From Actinophytocola oryzae (GTDB lineage: Bacteria > Actinomycetota > Actinomycetes > Mycobacteriales > Pseudonocardiaceae), in the NCBI RefSeq assembly GCF_004364325.1, contig NZ_SOCP01000003.1:434001-498000 (forward strand): 64,000 nt of DNA, read 5' to 3'. A model generated the notes under the pieces. That model saw only the letters and a list, made by a program, of their open reading frames with translations. It did no database searches and was not told where the DNA came from. Below, one piece after another: positions 16,125 to 24,179 of this stretch; position 1 is the stretch's first letter; each line of letters opens with the position of its first letter. The translations under genes and the position numbers were made by a program.

Positions 16125-18163
16125 GCTACCTCCAGCCGCACGGCGCAGACCTTGAACTCGGGCATCCGGCTGGTCGGGTCCAGCTCCGGGTTCGTGAGCA
16201 GGTTCGCGCTGCCGGAACCGGGGAAGTGGAACGGAAGGAACACGAGGTCGACCCGGATCGTCGCCACGCAGCGCACCCGCGCGCGGACGGTCCCTCGGCG
16301 GGACACCACTGCGGCGAGGTCACCGTCCGCGAGGCCCGCCCGTGCCGCGGCGTCGGGATGCACCTCGACGTGGACCTCCGGCACGGCCGCCGCCAGTTCC
16401 GGCACGAGACGGGTCTGCGCCCCGGACTGGTAGTGCTGCAACACCCGTCCGGTGGTGGCCTGCAGGGGGAACTCGTCGTCCGGCGGCTCGGCCGGTCCGC
16501 TGTGGTCGACCGGCACGAACCTGGCCAGCCCGTCGGCGTGGGCGAACCGGTCGAGGAAGGCACGCGGGGTGCCGGGGTGGTCGACGGCGGGCACCGGCCA
16601 GTGCAACGCCTCGCCGTCCCGGAGCCGGTCGTAGGTGACGCCGGAGTAGTCGGCAAGCCCGCCCGCCGACGCCCGCCGCAGCTCGTCGAACACGGCCTCG
16701 GCCTCGACCGGGAACCGTGCCGGCGGCTGCCCGAGCCGCACCGCCAACCCGTGCAGCACCTCCAGGTCCGTCCACACGTTCTCCGGCGGCCGGACCGCCC
16801 TGCGCCGCAACAGGACCCGCCCCTCGAGGTTGGTGAGCGTGCCGTCCTCCTCCGCCCACTGCGTCACCGGTAGCACGACGTCGGCCATCGCCGCGGTCTC
16901 GGACAGCACGACGTCCGCGACCACCAACAGGTCCACTTCGGACAGACTGCGTGTCGTTCGGTTGGCGTGTGGCGCGGACACGGCGATGTTGCTGCCGAAC
17001 ACGAGCAGCCCGCGCGGGCCCTCGTCCAGCAGCTCGTAGGCCGAGACGCCGGGTGCGGGCAGCGATTCGGGATCGACGCCCCACACCGCGGCCACGTGCG
17101 CGCGGGCGGCCGGGTCGTCGAGCCTGCGGTAGCCGGGCAGCTGGTCGGCCTTCTGGCCGTGTTCGCGGCCGCCCTGCCCGTTCCCCTGCCCGGTCAGGCA
17201 GCCGAAACCCGACCCTTGCCTGCCGGGCAGACCCAGCGCCAGCGCGAGGTTGATCCACGCGCTCACCATGTCCGTGCCACGCGCGTGCTGTTCGGTCCCC
17301 CGCGCCGTCAGCACGAAGGCGTTGGCGGCACGGGCGAGCAGCGCGGCGGCGGCCCGCTGGTCGCCTGCCGCCACACCCGTCACCCGCTCGGCCCGCTCCG
17401 GCCACCACGCCGCCGCGATCCGCCACACGTCGTCGAAACCCGTTGTGCGGGCGGCGAGGTAGTCGTGGCGCAGGTGGCCGTCCGCCACCACCGCGTGCAG
17501 GATGCCCAGTGCCAGCGCGAGATCCGTCCCCGGTGCGGGTTGGAGGTGCAGCGCGGCCTTTTCGGCGGTCGCCGACCGGCGCGGGTCGACCACGACCAGC
17601 TCGGCGTCCCGCAGGTGCTGGACGAACGGCGGCATCGTCTCCGCCGGGTTGCCGCCGACGAGCAGGACCGCGTCCGCACGCCGCAGGTCCTCCACGGGGA
17701 ACGGCATCCCCCGGTCCATCCCGAACGCCTTCATCCCGGCCGCCGCGGCCGAGGACATGCAGAACCGTCCGTTGTAGTCGATCCGCGACGTGCCAAGCGC
17801 GACCCTGGCGAACTTCCCGAGCTGGTAGGCCTTCTCGTTGGTGAGACCCCCACCGCCGAACACGGCCACGGCGTCACGGCCGTGTGCTGCCTGGAGTTCG
17901 ACGAGCCGGTCGGCGACGAGGTCGAGCGCGTGGTCCCAGGTGGTCGGTCGTAACCTCCCGTTCACCCGGACGAGCGGCTCGGTCAGCCTGCCCGGTGAGT
18001 CGAGCAGTGCCGCCGAGGTCCAGCCCTTCTGGCACAGGCCGCCCCGGTTGGTGGGAAAGTCCCGTGGCTCAACGGTTTTCCCGGCTATCCGCATGCCGCA
18101 CTGGAGCGCGCAGTAGGGGCAGTGGGTGTCGGTGGTGCCAGTGCGCGGCGTAGCGATCGTCAC
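16121..18163 (-). CDS. nasA: Assimilatory nitrate reductase catalytic subunit (molybdopterin)
   Basis: The 680-residue cytoplasmic enzyme reduces nitrate to nitrite. An N-terminal [4Fe-4S] motif uses Cys15, Cys18, Cys22 and Cys44 (CPYCALQC and GGLCQKG). The molybdopterin oxidoreductase core follows, with the GRFCMSSAAAAG, LLVGGNPAETMPP and GQGNGQGGREHGQ stretches typical of assimilatory NasA/NarB. A molydopterin-dinucleotide-binding domain occupies about 560-680 (LQATTGRVLQHYQSGAQTR). GTG 18163 has GAGGAGG upstream. It is the first gene of the seven-gene nitrate operon. No twin-arginine signal is present, in keeping with an assimilatory role. Confidence 0.93.
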   Translation of the reverse strand: MTIATPRTGTTDTHCPYCALQCGMRIAGKTVEPRDFPTNRGGLCQKGWTSAALLDSPGRLTEPLVRVNGRLRPTTWDHALDLVADRLVELQAAHGRDAVAVFGGGGLTNEKAYQLGKFARVALGTSRIDYNGRFCMSSAAAAGMKAFGMDRGMPFPVEDLRRADAVLLVGGNPAETMPPFVQHLRDAELVVVDPRRSATAEKAALHLQPAPGTDLALALGILHAVVADGHLRHDYLAARTTGFDDVWRIAAAWWPERAERVTGVAAGDQRAAAALLARAANAFVLTARGTEQHARGTDMVSAWINLALALGLPGRQGSGFGCLTGQGNGQGGREHGQKADQLPGYRRLDDPAARAHVAAVWGVDPESLPAPGVSAYELLDEGPRGLLVFGSNIAVSAPHANRTTRSLSEVDLLVVADVVLSETAAMADVVLPVTQWAEEDGTLTNLEGRVLLRRRAVRPPENVWTDLEVLHGLAVRLGQPPARFPVEAEAVFDELRRASAGGLADYSGVTYDRLRDGEALHWPVPAVDHPGTPRAFLDRFAHADGLARFVPVDHSGPAEPPDDEFPLQATTGRVLQHYQSGAQTRLVPELAAAVPEVHVEVHPDAAARAGLADGDLAAVVSRRGTVRARVRCVATIRVDLVFLPFHFPGSGSANLLTNPELDPTSRMPEFKVCAVRLEVA

Positions 18164-18494
18164 GCGCTGTCCTCCTCGGGTCGGCTGCCTGCGACGCTAT
18201 GGAGCACGCGTTACGCCCGGGTGCGCGAATGTTTCGGGTGTGCGACATTGCCTGCGCGGCGTGCACACGGCGGCGGTGAGGGCCGTCCCGTCCGTTTATC
18301 TGTGAGGAAATGCCAGGACCAATGTTCTTGGGGTCGGATGGTCGTACCGCACTGGGCCGATTGCGGCGATCGTGCCCGCCACCTCGCCTACTGAGCGCCC
18401 GAAAGCGGTGCAGCAAGCGATTTCCTGTAACAGGACCACGTGTTCGAGCGAGTAACGCCCGCTCCGCCGGTTTCGATCAGACCGGGCGACGGAC
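18164..18494. other. 331-bp divergent intergenic region (nasA / gvpF-L-like)
   Basis: This stretch holds the promoter and leader of nasA on the minus strand, including a possible GlnR box at 18231-18246, and the upstream region of the GvpF/L-like gene on the plus strand. No further open frame or RNA gene is supported. An imperfect dyad GGACCAATGTTCTTGG and an AT-richer patch near 18295-18330 are the only other features I see. Confidence 0.5.
18231..18246 (-). promoter_or_regulatory. Possible GlnR box upstream of nasA
   Basis: Read on the minus strand, GTCGC-N6-GAAAC fits the actinobacterial GlnR half-box gTnAC-N6-GaAAC with one mismatch, and a GTAAC (18214-18210) follows further downstream at imperfect spacing. 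It lies about 70 nt before nasA, a usual place for GlnR activation of nitrate genes under nitrogen limitation. Without a weight-matrix score this remains tentative. Confidence 0.4.
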
Positions 18495-19259
18495 GTGGGG
18501 GACGACAGCCCGACAGATGAGAGATCCACTGTGGACAGTAGAGGTCTGTGTGCCTACGCGATCACCCGAGCACACATGCTCGACCCCGCCGGACCGGTGG
18601 ACATCCGCCTGGTCACGCACGGCGGGCTGGCGCTCGTCGTCGCCGAGGTCGAGCTGGCCCCCTTCGCCGCGCTCGAGTCGCTGAAGTGGGCACCGAGCGA
18701 GGACGACCCGCTGTTCATGCTCGCCAGGCGGCACGACGTCGTGGTGCGGGCCATCTTCGAACACCACCCCGTGCTGCCGCTGCGGTTCGGCACGACCGTG
18801 CCGGACGAGACCGCCGCGGTCGCGCTGCTCACCGAGCACCACGCAGAGGCGAGCGCCTGGCTCGACCGGGTCAGGGACCACCGCGAGTGGGGTGTGCGGG
18901 CCCGGTTCACCCCACCGGACCGGCCTGCCGAGGTCAACCCGGAGGACCTGTCCCACACGGAGTACATGGCCGTGCGCCGCGACCGCCTCGCCGCCGCGGC
19001 CCGCGCGAGGCGCGAGGGCTCCGAGGCGGCCTCCCGGCTGCACGAGGAGGTGTCCCGCCACGCCACGGACATCGCGGCCCTCGGCAGGCGGGCGTCCCTG
19101 CTCGACAACGCCTACCTGGTGCACCGCGACGCCGAGGCCGACTTCCACGCCGCGACGAGGAACCACGAGGGGATCGCGGTCGAGGTAACGGGCCCGTGGC
19201 CGCCGTACTCGTTCGTCAGCCTCGACGTGTCCGCCGGGGCGGCGGCACCTGCGAGGTGA
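18495..19259 (+). CDS. Gas vesicle protein, GvpF/GvpL family
   Basis: The 254-residue product has the GvpF/L layout: an N-terminal alpha/beta domain opening with GLCAYAITRAHML, a central HHPVLPLRFGTTVPDE motif that is a family hallmark, a charged helical segment, and a C-terminal TGPWPPYSFV motif shared by nearly all GvpF/L proteins. These are accessory assembly proteins of gas vesicles. GTG 18495 is used; GTG 18531, reading VDSRGLCAYA, is an equally reasonable start. No gvpA, gvpO or gvpN gene is present in the window, so the role here is uncertain. Confidence 0.8.
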   Translation: MGDDSPTDERSTVDSRGLCAYAITRAHMLDPAGPVDIRLVTHGGLALVVAEVELAPFAALESLKWAPSEDDPLFMLARRHDVVVRAIFEHHPVLPLRFGTTVPDETAAVALLTEHHAEASAWLDRVRDHREWGVRARFTPPDRPAEVNPEDLSHTEYMAVRRDRLAAAARARREGSEAASRLHEEVSRHATDIAALGRRASLLDNAYLVHRDAEADFHAATRNHEGIAVEVTGPWPPYSFVSLDVSAGAAAPAR

Positions 19260-19268
19260 GCGCACGCC

Positions 19269-19727
19269 GTGAGCCTGCTGCTCCACGGTGTGGTGCGTGC
19301 CGGTCACCAGCGCTCGGTCCCGCTGGTGACCTGGGATGATCCGGCCTCCCCGCCTCGTCCGCGCATGCGGCCCGCGATGCTCGACGGCCTGGTCGAGGTC
19401 CACGCCTGCCTGCGGTTCGACGAGGAGGAGGCGCTGGTGGCGGCCCACGACGAGCGCCTGTCCGGTACCCGGTCGACCTACGACCTCGTCACGTGGCGCC
19501 GGGCCCGCTCCGACGCACTGCTGGCGCCGGTCGCCGCGGCGGCCCGCGGCCAGGTCCTGCTCCCCGACCGCGTCCCGACGGAGGAACGCCGCGCGTTCCT
19601 GCTCCCCCACGAGGACGTGGCCTCCGCCCGCGCCGTGATCACCGCGCTGACCCACCTGGCCGGCGTGGAGACCGAGTGCACGGGGCCGCTGCCCCCGGTC
19701 AGCTTCGTGCCCGCACCGCCGATCTGA
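19269..19727 (+). CDS. Short GvpF/L-like protein
   Basis: This 152-residue product looks like a shortened paralogue of its upstream neighbour. It starts MSLLLHGVVRAGHQ and ends GVETECTGPLPPVSFV, matching the C-terminal TGPWPPYSFV motif of GvpF/L, but lacks most of the central helical domain. GTG 19269 lies 9 nt after the upstream stop, so the two genes are almost certainly cotranscribed. It may form a heteromer with the full-length protein. The GvpF/L link rests mainly on the terminal motif and synteny. Confidence 0.6.
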   Translation: MSLLLHGVVRAGHQRSVPLVTWDDPASPPRPRMRPAMLDGLVEVHACLRFDEEEALVAAHDERLSGTRSTYDLVTWRRARSDALLAPVAAAARGQVLLPDRVPTEERRAFLLPHEDVASARAVITALTHLAGVETECTGPLPPVSFVPAPPI

Positions 19728-19770
19728 CGGACTGTTCCCTTTCGGACACTCCCCGCATACCATCCCCGAC

Positions 19771-22479
19771 GTGGCGACGGTCGCGTTCCGGGTGCTCGGG
19801 CCTCTCGAGGCCGAGGTCGACGGGCGGCAGGTCGCGCTCGGCGGCCCCAAGCCCCGCCTGCTGCTGGCCACACTCCTGCTGCGGCCCAACACCGCGGTCA
19901 GCACCGACGTCCTCGTCGACGTCCTCTGGCCGGGTTCGCCGCCACGCTCGGCCGCCGCCAACGTGCGCACCTACGTGCACGGCCTGCGCAGGCTGCTCGA
20001 CAACCGCATCGAGCACCGGCCGGGTGGGTACCTGCTGCGGGCGTCGCCAGAGGAGATCGACCTGTGCCGGTTCGAGGACACCCGCGACCCGGACCTGTGG
20101 CGCGGCGGCTTCCTCGACGACCTCCCGCCCTGCGACGAGTTCGAGCCGACCAGGGCGAGGGTCACCGAGCTGTGGCTGGCCGCCAGGGAGGAGCGGCTGC
20201 GCGCGGGCATCGACCGGGGCGAGCACGAGCCCGCCATCGCGGAGCTGCGTGGCCTGCTGAGCGAGCACCCGCTGCGCGAGGAGCTGTGGCAGCTGCTCAT
20301 CCACGGGCTCACCGCATCGGGCAGGCGGGCCGACGCCGTGGCCGCCTACACCGAGGCCGCGCGGGTCCTGCGTGCCGAGCTGGACACGACGCCGGGCCCC
20401 GAGTTGCTCGCCGCGCTGACCCCGGTGTGCCAGCTCCCCCGCGACCTGCCCGACTTCACCGGCCGTGACGACCTCGTCGGCGAGCTGGTCGGCCTCGTCA
20501 GCGACCGGGACAGCCCGACCGTGGTCGTCCTGTCCGGTCCACCCGGTGTCGGGAAGTCGGCCGTGGCCGTGCGGGTCGCGCACCTGACGCGTGCCGCGTT
20601 CCCCGACGGCCAGCTCCACCTCGACCTCGCCGGCACCGCGCCGACACCACGGCGGCCGATGGACGTGCTGCCCGAGCTGCTGCGGGCGGTCGGCGTCACC
20701 GACCTGCCCCGCACGCTCACCGAACGCGCCGCGCTGCTGCGGTCCGCGCTCGCCTCCCGCCGCATGTGCCTCGTGCTCGACGACGCGTGCTCGGCGGCGC
20801 AGGTCGCGCCGCTCCTGCCCGGCGCGGGTGGTTCGTCGGTGCTCGTGACGAGCCGGGTCATGCTGCCCGACCTGGTCGGCACGCACCCGGTCGAGCTGGA
20901 CGTGCTCGGCGAGCCGGAGGCGACCAGCCTGCTCGCCGGCATCGTCGGCGCCGCCCGCACCAACGCCGAACCCGACAGCGCGGCGGCGATCCTGCGGTTC
21001 TGCGGCCGGCTGCCGCTGGCCATCCGGGTGGCCGGCACGCGTCTCGCCCACCGCCGCGGCTGGACGCTGCGCACCCTCGCCGACCGGCTGCGTGACGAGC
21101 GGCGCCGTCTCGACGAGCTGTCGGTCGGAGACCTTGCCGTGCGGGCGAGCGTCGGCCTGAGCTACGCGTCCCTGCCGGAGGACGCGGCGCGGGCGTTCCG
21201 GCTGCTCGGGCTGCTCGGGCCGGTCCGCTGGCCGGGCTGGGTGGTCGGTGCGCTGCTCGACCGCGACACCGCCGACGACGTGCTGGACCTGTTGGTGGAC
21301 AACCATCTCGTGGAGCTGGTCGGCCCCGACCGGTACCGGTTGCACGACCTGCTGCGGTGTTTCGCCGCCGAACTGTCCGAACGGGACGACAAGGCGGTGG
21401 ACCGGGTCCTCTCCCGCTACCTGGACCGGGCGGCCGCCGCGGCGGCGGGGATGCCCTACTTCGGTGTGCTGCCGGTGGTGTCCGACCCGGACGGGGACGC
21501 GGTCGAGTGGTTCGACGCCGAACGCCACACCGGTGTCGCCATGGTGTCGCTCGCGGAGGCGTGGGGGTTCGACGACCACGCGTGGCGCCTCGCGGCCACC
21601 TTCGCGCCCTACTTCGACCTGCGTGGCCACCAGGACGACTGGCGGCGGACCCATGTGCGTGCCCTCGCCGCCGCACGCCGCTGTGGCGACCGGCGCGGCG
21701 AGGCGATCATCCTGCGCAACCTCGGCCAGGTCGCGTTGTACCGCGACGAGTACCCCGGGGCGCGTGCCGCGTTCACCACCGCGCACGAGCTGTTCGCGGA
21801 GCTGCGTGACGACCGGGGCGCCGCCGTCGCGCTCGCGGGGCTCGGCTCCGTGCTGCGCATCCTCGGCGAGCACGACCGCGCACTCGACCGCTGCCACGCC
21901 GCGCTGGGATTGTTCGCGCGGGTCGGTGACCGGCACGGCGAGGCGGTGGTCCGGCTCGCGGCCGGGTCGGTCTGGCTGGCGCTCGGCTGTCTGGCGCCGG
22001 CGGGCCGCTGGTTCACCGACGCCTACGAGCTGTGTGCCGCGATCGGCGACCGCCACCGCGAGGCACACGCGCTGAAGCGGATCGCGACCCTGCACCAGCG
22101 TCGCGGCGACCTGCGTGCCGCCCGCGACCACCTCGGCAGGGCACTGACGATCTTCCACGAGCTGGACGACGAGCACTGCGTCGGCTACACGAACCAGAGC
22201 CTCGGCGAGCTGTGCCTGCGCTCCGGCGAGCTGACCGCGGCAGGCGACCTGCTCACGACGGCGCTGGCCCGCCACCACCGCAACGGCGACCGCCGCTCGG
22301 AGGCGGACGTCGCGGAGCTGCTCGCGAGCCTCCACGAGACGCGGGGCGACGGGGTCGAGGCCCGCAGGCACGCGGCGCGGGCACAGGTCATCCGGGCGTT
22401 GATCGGCACCGGTCGCACGGACGGGTCACCCGAAAATGCCCCCCGAACGGGTCCTGTGATCACGGCATCCAGTCCGTAA
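19771..22479 (+). CDS. AfsR/SARP-family transcriptional regulator with NB-ARC ATPase and TPR domains
   Basis: This 902-residue regulator has the AfsR architecture. Residues 1-95 form an OmpR-like winged helix (FRVLGPLEAEVDGRQVALGG, LVDVLWPGSPPRSAAANVRTYVHGLRR). Residues about 96-215 form the bacterial transcriptional activation domain. The NB-ARC ATPase has Walker A GPPGVGKS at 256-263 and a Walker B-like MCLVLDDA near 331. The last 300 residues are TPR repeats (GDRRGEAIILRNLGQVALY, GDRHREAHALKRIATLHQRRGD, GDRRSEADVAELLASLHETRGD). Such proteins activate secondary metabolism or development after ATP-dependent assembly. Target genes cannot be inferred; nearest downstream is the 24-residue Cys peptide, then a PP2C-like phosphatase. 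GTG 19771 lies 43 nt after the preceding gene. Confidence 0.93.
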   Translation: MATVAFRVLGPLEAEVDGRQVALGGPKPRLLLATLLLRPNTAVSTDVLVDVLWPGSPPRSAAANVRTYVHGLRRLLDNRIEHRPGGYLLRASPEEIDLCRFEDTRDPDLWRGGFLDDLPPCDEFEPTRARVTELWLAAREERLRAGIDRGEHEPAIAELRGLLSEHPLREELWQLLIHGLTASGRRADAVAAYTEAARVLRAELDTTPGPELLAALTPVCQLPRDLPDFTGRDDLVGELVGLVSDRDSPTVVVLSGPPGVGKSAVAVRVAHLTRAAFPDGQLHLDLAGTAPTPRRPMDVLPELLRAVGVTDLPRTLTERAALLRSALASRRMCLVLDDACSAAQVAPLLPGAGGSSVLVTSRVMLPDLVGTHPVELDVLGEPEATSLLAGIVGAARTNAEPDSAAAILRFCGRLPLAIRVAGTRLAHRRGWTLRTLADRLRDERRRLDELSVGDLAVRASVGLSYASLPEDAARAFRLLGLLGPVRWPGWVVGALLDRDTADDVLDLLVDNHLVELVGPDRYRLHDLLRCFAAELSERDDKAVDRVLSRYLDRAAAAAAGMPYFGVLPVVSDPDGDAVEWFDAERHTGVAMVSLAEAWGFDDHAWRLAATFAPYFDLRGHQDDWRRTHVRALAAARRCGDRRGEAIILRNLGQVALYRDEYPGARAAFTTAHELFAELRDDRGAAVALAGLGSVLRILGEHDRALDRCHAALGLFARVGDRHGEAVVRLAAGSVWLALGCLAPAGRWFTDAYELCAAIGDRHREAHALKRIATLHQRRGDLRAARDHLGRALTIFHELDDEHCVGYTNQSLGELCLRSGELTAAGDLLTTALARHHRNGDRRSEADVAELLASLHETRGDGVEARRHAARAQVIRALIGTGRTDGSPENAPRTGPVITASSP

Positions 22480-22524
22480 CGTCCTCGAATGCGCATGTAT
22501 CGGACCAAGTCACGGGAGGTTGCC

Positions 22525-22599
22525 ATGCGAGGTGGATGTGGATGTGGCTGCGGCGACGACTGCAGCGGCGGCTGCTGCAGCGGCGGCTGCGGCTGCTAG
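22525..22599 (+). CDS. 24-residue Cys/Gly-rich peptide, unknown function
   Basis: A complete small frame with a strong ribosome binding site (GGGAGG, 8 nt before ATG 22525) encodes 24 residues, of which eight are Cys (positions 5, 7, 9, 13, 17, 18, 22, 24) and ten Gly, in the pattern CGCGCGDDC-SGGCC-SGGCGC. It lies 45 nt after the AfsR-like regulator gene and 111 nt before the PP2C-like gene. Such density of thiols would suit a metal-thiolate peptide or a precursor of a thioether/disulfide peptide, but no modifying enzyme or leader is present. DNA repetition (two copies of TGCAGCGGCGGCTGC) means it could also be a hairpin-rich untranslated element. Confidence 0.55.
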   Translation: MRGGCGCGCGDDCSGGCCSGGCGC

Positions 22600-22710
22600 C
22601 TGACTGACGGGGCGGCGACGCCGGCGCCGACCCGTTCCACAGCCGACCATCATCCACGCCACAGCCAACACTCAGCTTTCCACCGCATTCTTGCTGGTAG
22701 GGAGGCTGAG

Positions 22711-23388
22711 ATGGAACCTCGACAGGCATGGCGGACCGCCAGCCGCCAGGGTGGCCGCGCGGTCAACGCGGATGCGGTCGCCTCGTGCGGCGGCACGGTG
22801 GCACTGGCCGACGGGATCGGCGACGACATCACGGCGGCCAACGCCGCACTCCTCGCGGCCAACGCGGCCGTGGGCGTACCCGCCGCAGGCGGACCTGCCT
22901 CGGCACTGGCCGCGGCCCACGAGGCCGTCACCGCAGGTGACTGCGTCCTGGTGGTCGCTCAGCCGTTCGAGGGTGGCTACCGCATCGGCTGGGTGGGCGA
23001 CGTACGTGCCTACGCGTGGGACGGCACGACGCTGCGCAGGCTGACGACCGACCACACTCTCGCCCAGTACTTCCGCGACCACGGCGAGGACGTCACGCCC
23101 AGGATGGAGCACCTGGTCACCACGAGCGTGCGGACCGCGCCCGCGAGCCGGTACGGCCTCACGGAGACCAGCGCGACGAGCCTGCTCCTGACCAGCGACG
23201 GCGTGCACAGGTACCTGACCGACGAGGAGATGGCCGCACTCCTCCGCGAGGCCCCGAACCCGGCCGACGCACTGGTACGGGCGGCGGGCGAGGCGGGTGC
23301 CAGGGACAACGCGACGGCGGCCGTCCTGGCCGGTGCGCCCAGCCCGGCCACCCCGCTGCCGACGCGTCCGTTCCCGGTGGCGGCGTAG
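22711..23388 (+). CDS. PP2C-like serine/threonine phosphatase
   Basis: This 225-residue single-domain protein carries PP2C metal-centre motifs in reduced form: VNADAV (about 18-23), LADGIGDD (about 32-39), a VGDVRAYAW strand (about 94), LLTSDGVHRYL (about 163) and ARDNATAAVL (about 196). Order and spacing match the PP2C/SpoIIE fold; the length is slightly short. It would dephosphorylate Ser/Thr proteins in the cytoplasm; no membrane segment is present. ATG 22711 has GGGAGG 8 nt upstream. It lies downstream of the AfsR-like gene, and AfsR homologues are themselves phosphoproteins, so a link is possible but unproven. Confidence 0.82.
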   Translation: MEPRQAWRTASRQGGRAVNADAVASCGGTVALADGIGDDITAANAALLAANAAVGVPAAGGPASALAAAHEAVTAGDCVLVVAQPFEGGYRIGWVGDVRAYAWDGTTLRRLTTDHTLAQYFRDHGEDVTPRMEHLVTTSVRTAPASRYGLTETSATSLLLTSDGVHRYLTDEEMAALLREAPNPADALVRAAGEAGARDNATAAVLAGAPSPATPLPTRPFPVAA

Positions 23389-23415
23389 CCCGGCGTTCTC
23401 GTGCAGCATGTACCC

Positions 23416-23643
23416 ATGGACGACAAAGAGATCTCGGCCCGCATCGGCGCGCTCATCGACGAGGAGCACAAGCTGGAGCGTGCGGGCCACGAACCCGACC
23501 ACGAGCGCATGAAGGCCATCGAAGTCGAGCTGGACACGTGCTGGGACCTGCTTCGCCAGCGCCGCGCCCGCCGCTCGGCAGGCGAGAACCCCGACGAGGC
23601 GGAGTCCCGTCCTGCCGGGGTCGTGGAGGGCTACCTGCAGTAG
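23416..23643 (+). CDS. DUF2630 family protein
   Basis: The 75-residue protein starts MDDKEISARIGALIDEEHKL and contains VELDTCWDLLRQRRARR and PAGVVEGYLQ, the conserved blocks of the actinobacterial DUF2630 family. It is helical and highly charged, with no membrane segment. The function of the family is unknown. ATG 23416 is chosen because it matches the family N-terminus. It lies 27 nt after the PP2C-like gene and is probably cotranscribed. Confidence 0.82.
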   Translation: MDDKEISARIGALIDEEHKLERAGHEPDHERMKAIEVELDTCWDLLRQRRARRSAGENPDEAESRPAGVVEGYLQ

Positions 23644-23774
23644 AGGTCGAGCTGACGGCGTGTGGGCGGCGGTCTCACCCCCCGGCCTTCGACCTCTCGG
23701 GTGCCGGCCGTCCGCCCACTGTGGACCGCGCTGACTGTGTGTGACATGTCGGTGGCCGCGTCTACTGTGGCGGC

Positions 23775-24179
23775 ATGGACATCAAAGCCATCAACGACAG
23801 GGTAATAGAGCAGTTCCGCGCGGGCGGCGAGGTCGACGGCATGCACAGGGAACGCCTGCTGCTGCTCACGACGACGGGTGCCCGCACGGGCGAGACCCAC
23901 ACAACCCCGATGATGTTCCACCCGGACGGCGACCGGGTGCTGGTCATGGCGTCGAACGCGGGCGCGGCGAAGGCACCCGACTGGTACGCGAACCTGGTGG
24001 CGAACCCGTCGGTGGGGGTCGAGAAGGGCAACGAGACCTACCCGGCCACGGCGACAGTCCTGACCGGCGACGAGCGTGCCCGCTCATGGGCGGAGATCAC
24101 GTCGGCGTACCCGTTCTTCGTCGAGCACGAACAGAAGGCGAACCGCGAGATCCCGGTGGTGGCGCTGACCCGAGCATGA
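23775..24179 (+). CDS. Deazaflavin (F420)-dependent nitroreductase family protein
   Basis: This 134-residue split-barrel protein has the DDN family signature: LLLLTTTGARTGETHTTPMMF at about 28-48, VMASNAGAAKAPDWYANLVANPSV at about 57-80, and a C-terminal FVEHEQKANREIPVVAL. The family uses F420H2 to reduce enones, quinones or nitro compounds. F420 use is typical of actinomycetes. Its stop overlaps the ATG of the next gene by 3 nt within ATGA, so the two are translationally coupled. Substrate unknown. Confidence 0.88.
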   Translation: MDIKAINDRVIEQFRAGGEVDGMHRERLLLLTTTGARTGETHTTPMMFHPDGDRVLVMASNAGAAKAPDWYANLVANPSVGVEKGNETYPATATVLTGDERARSWAEITSAYPFFVEHEQKANREIPVVALTRA

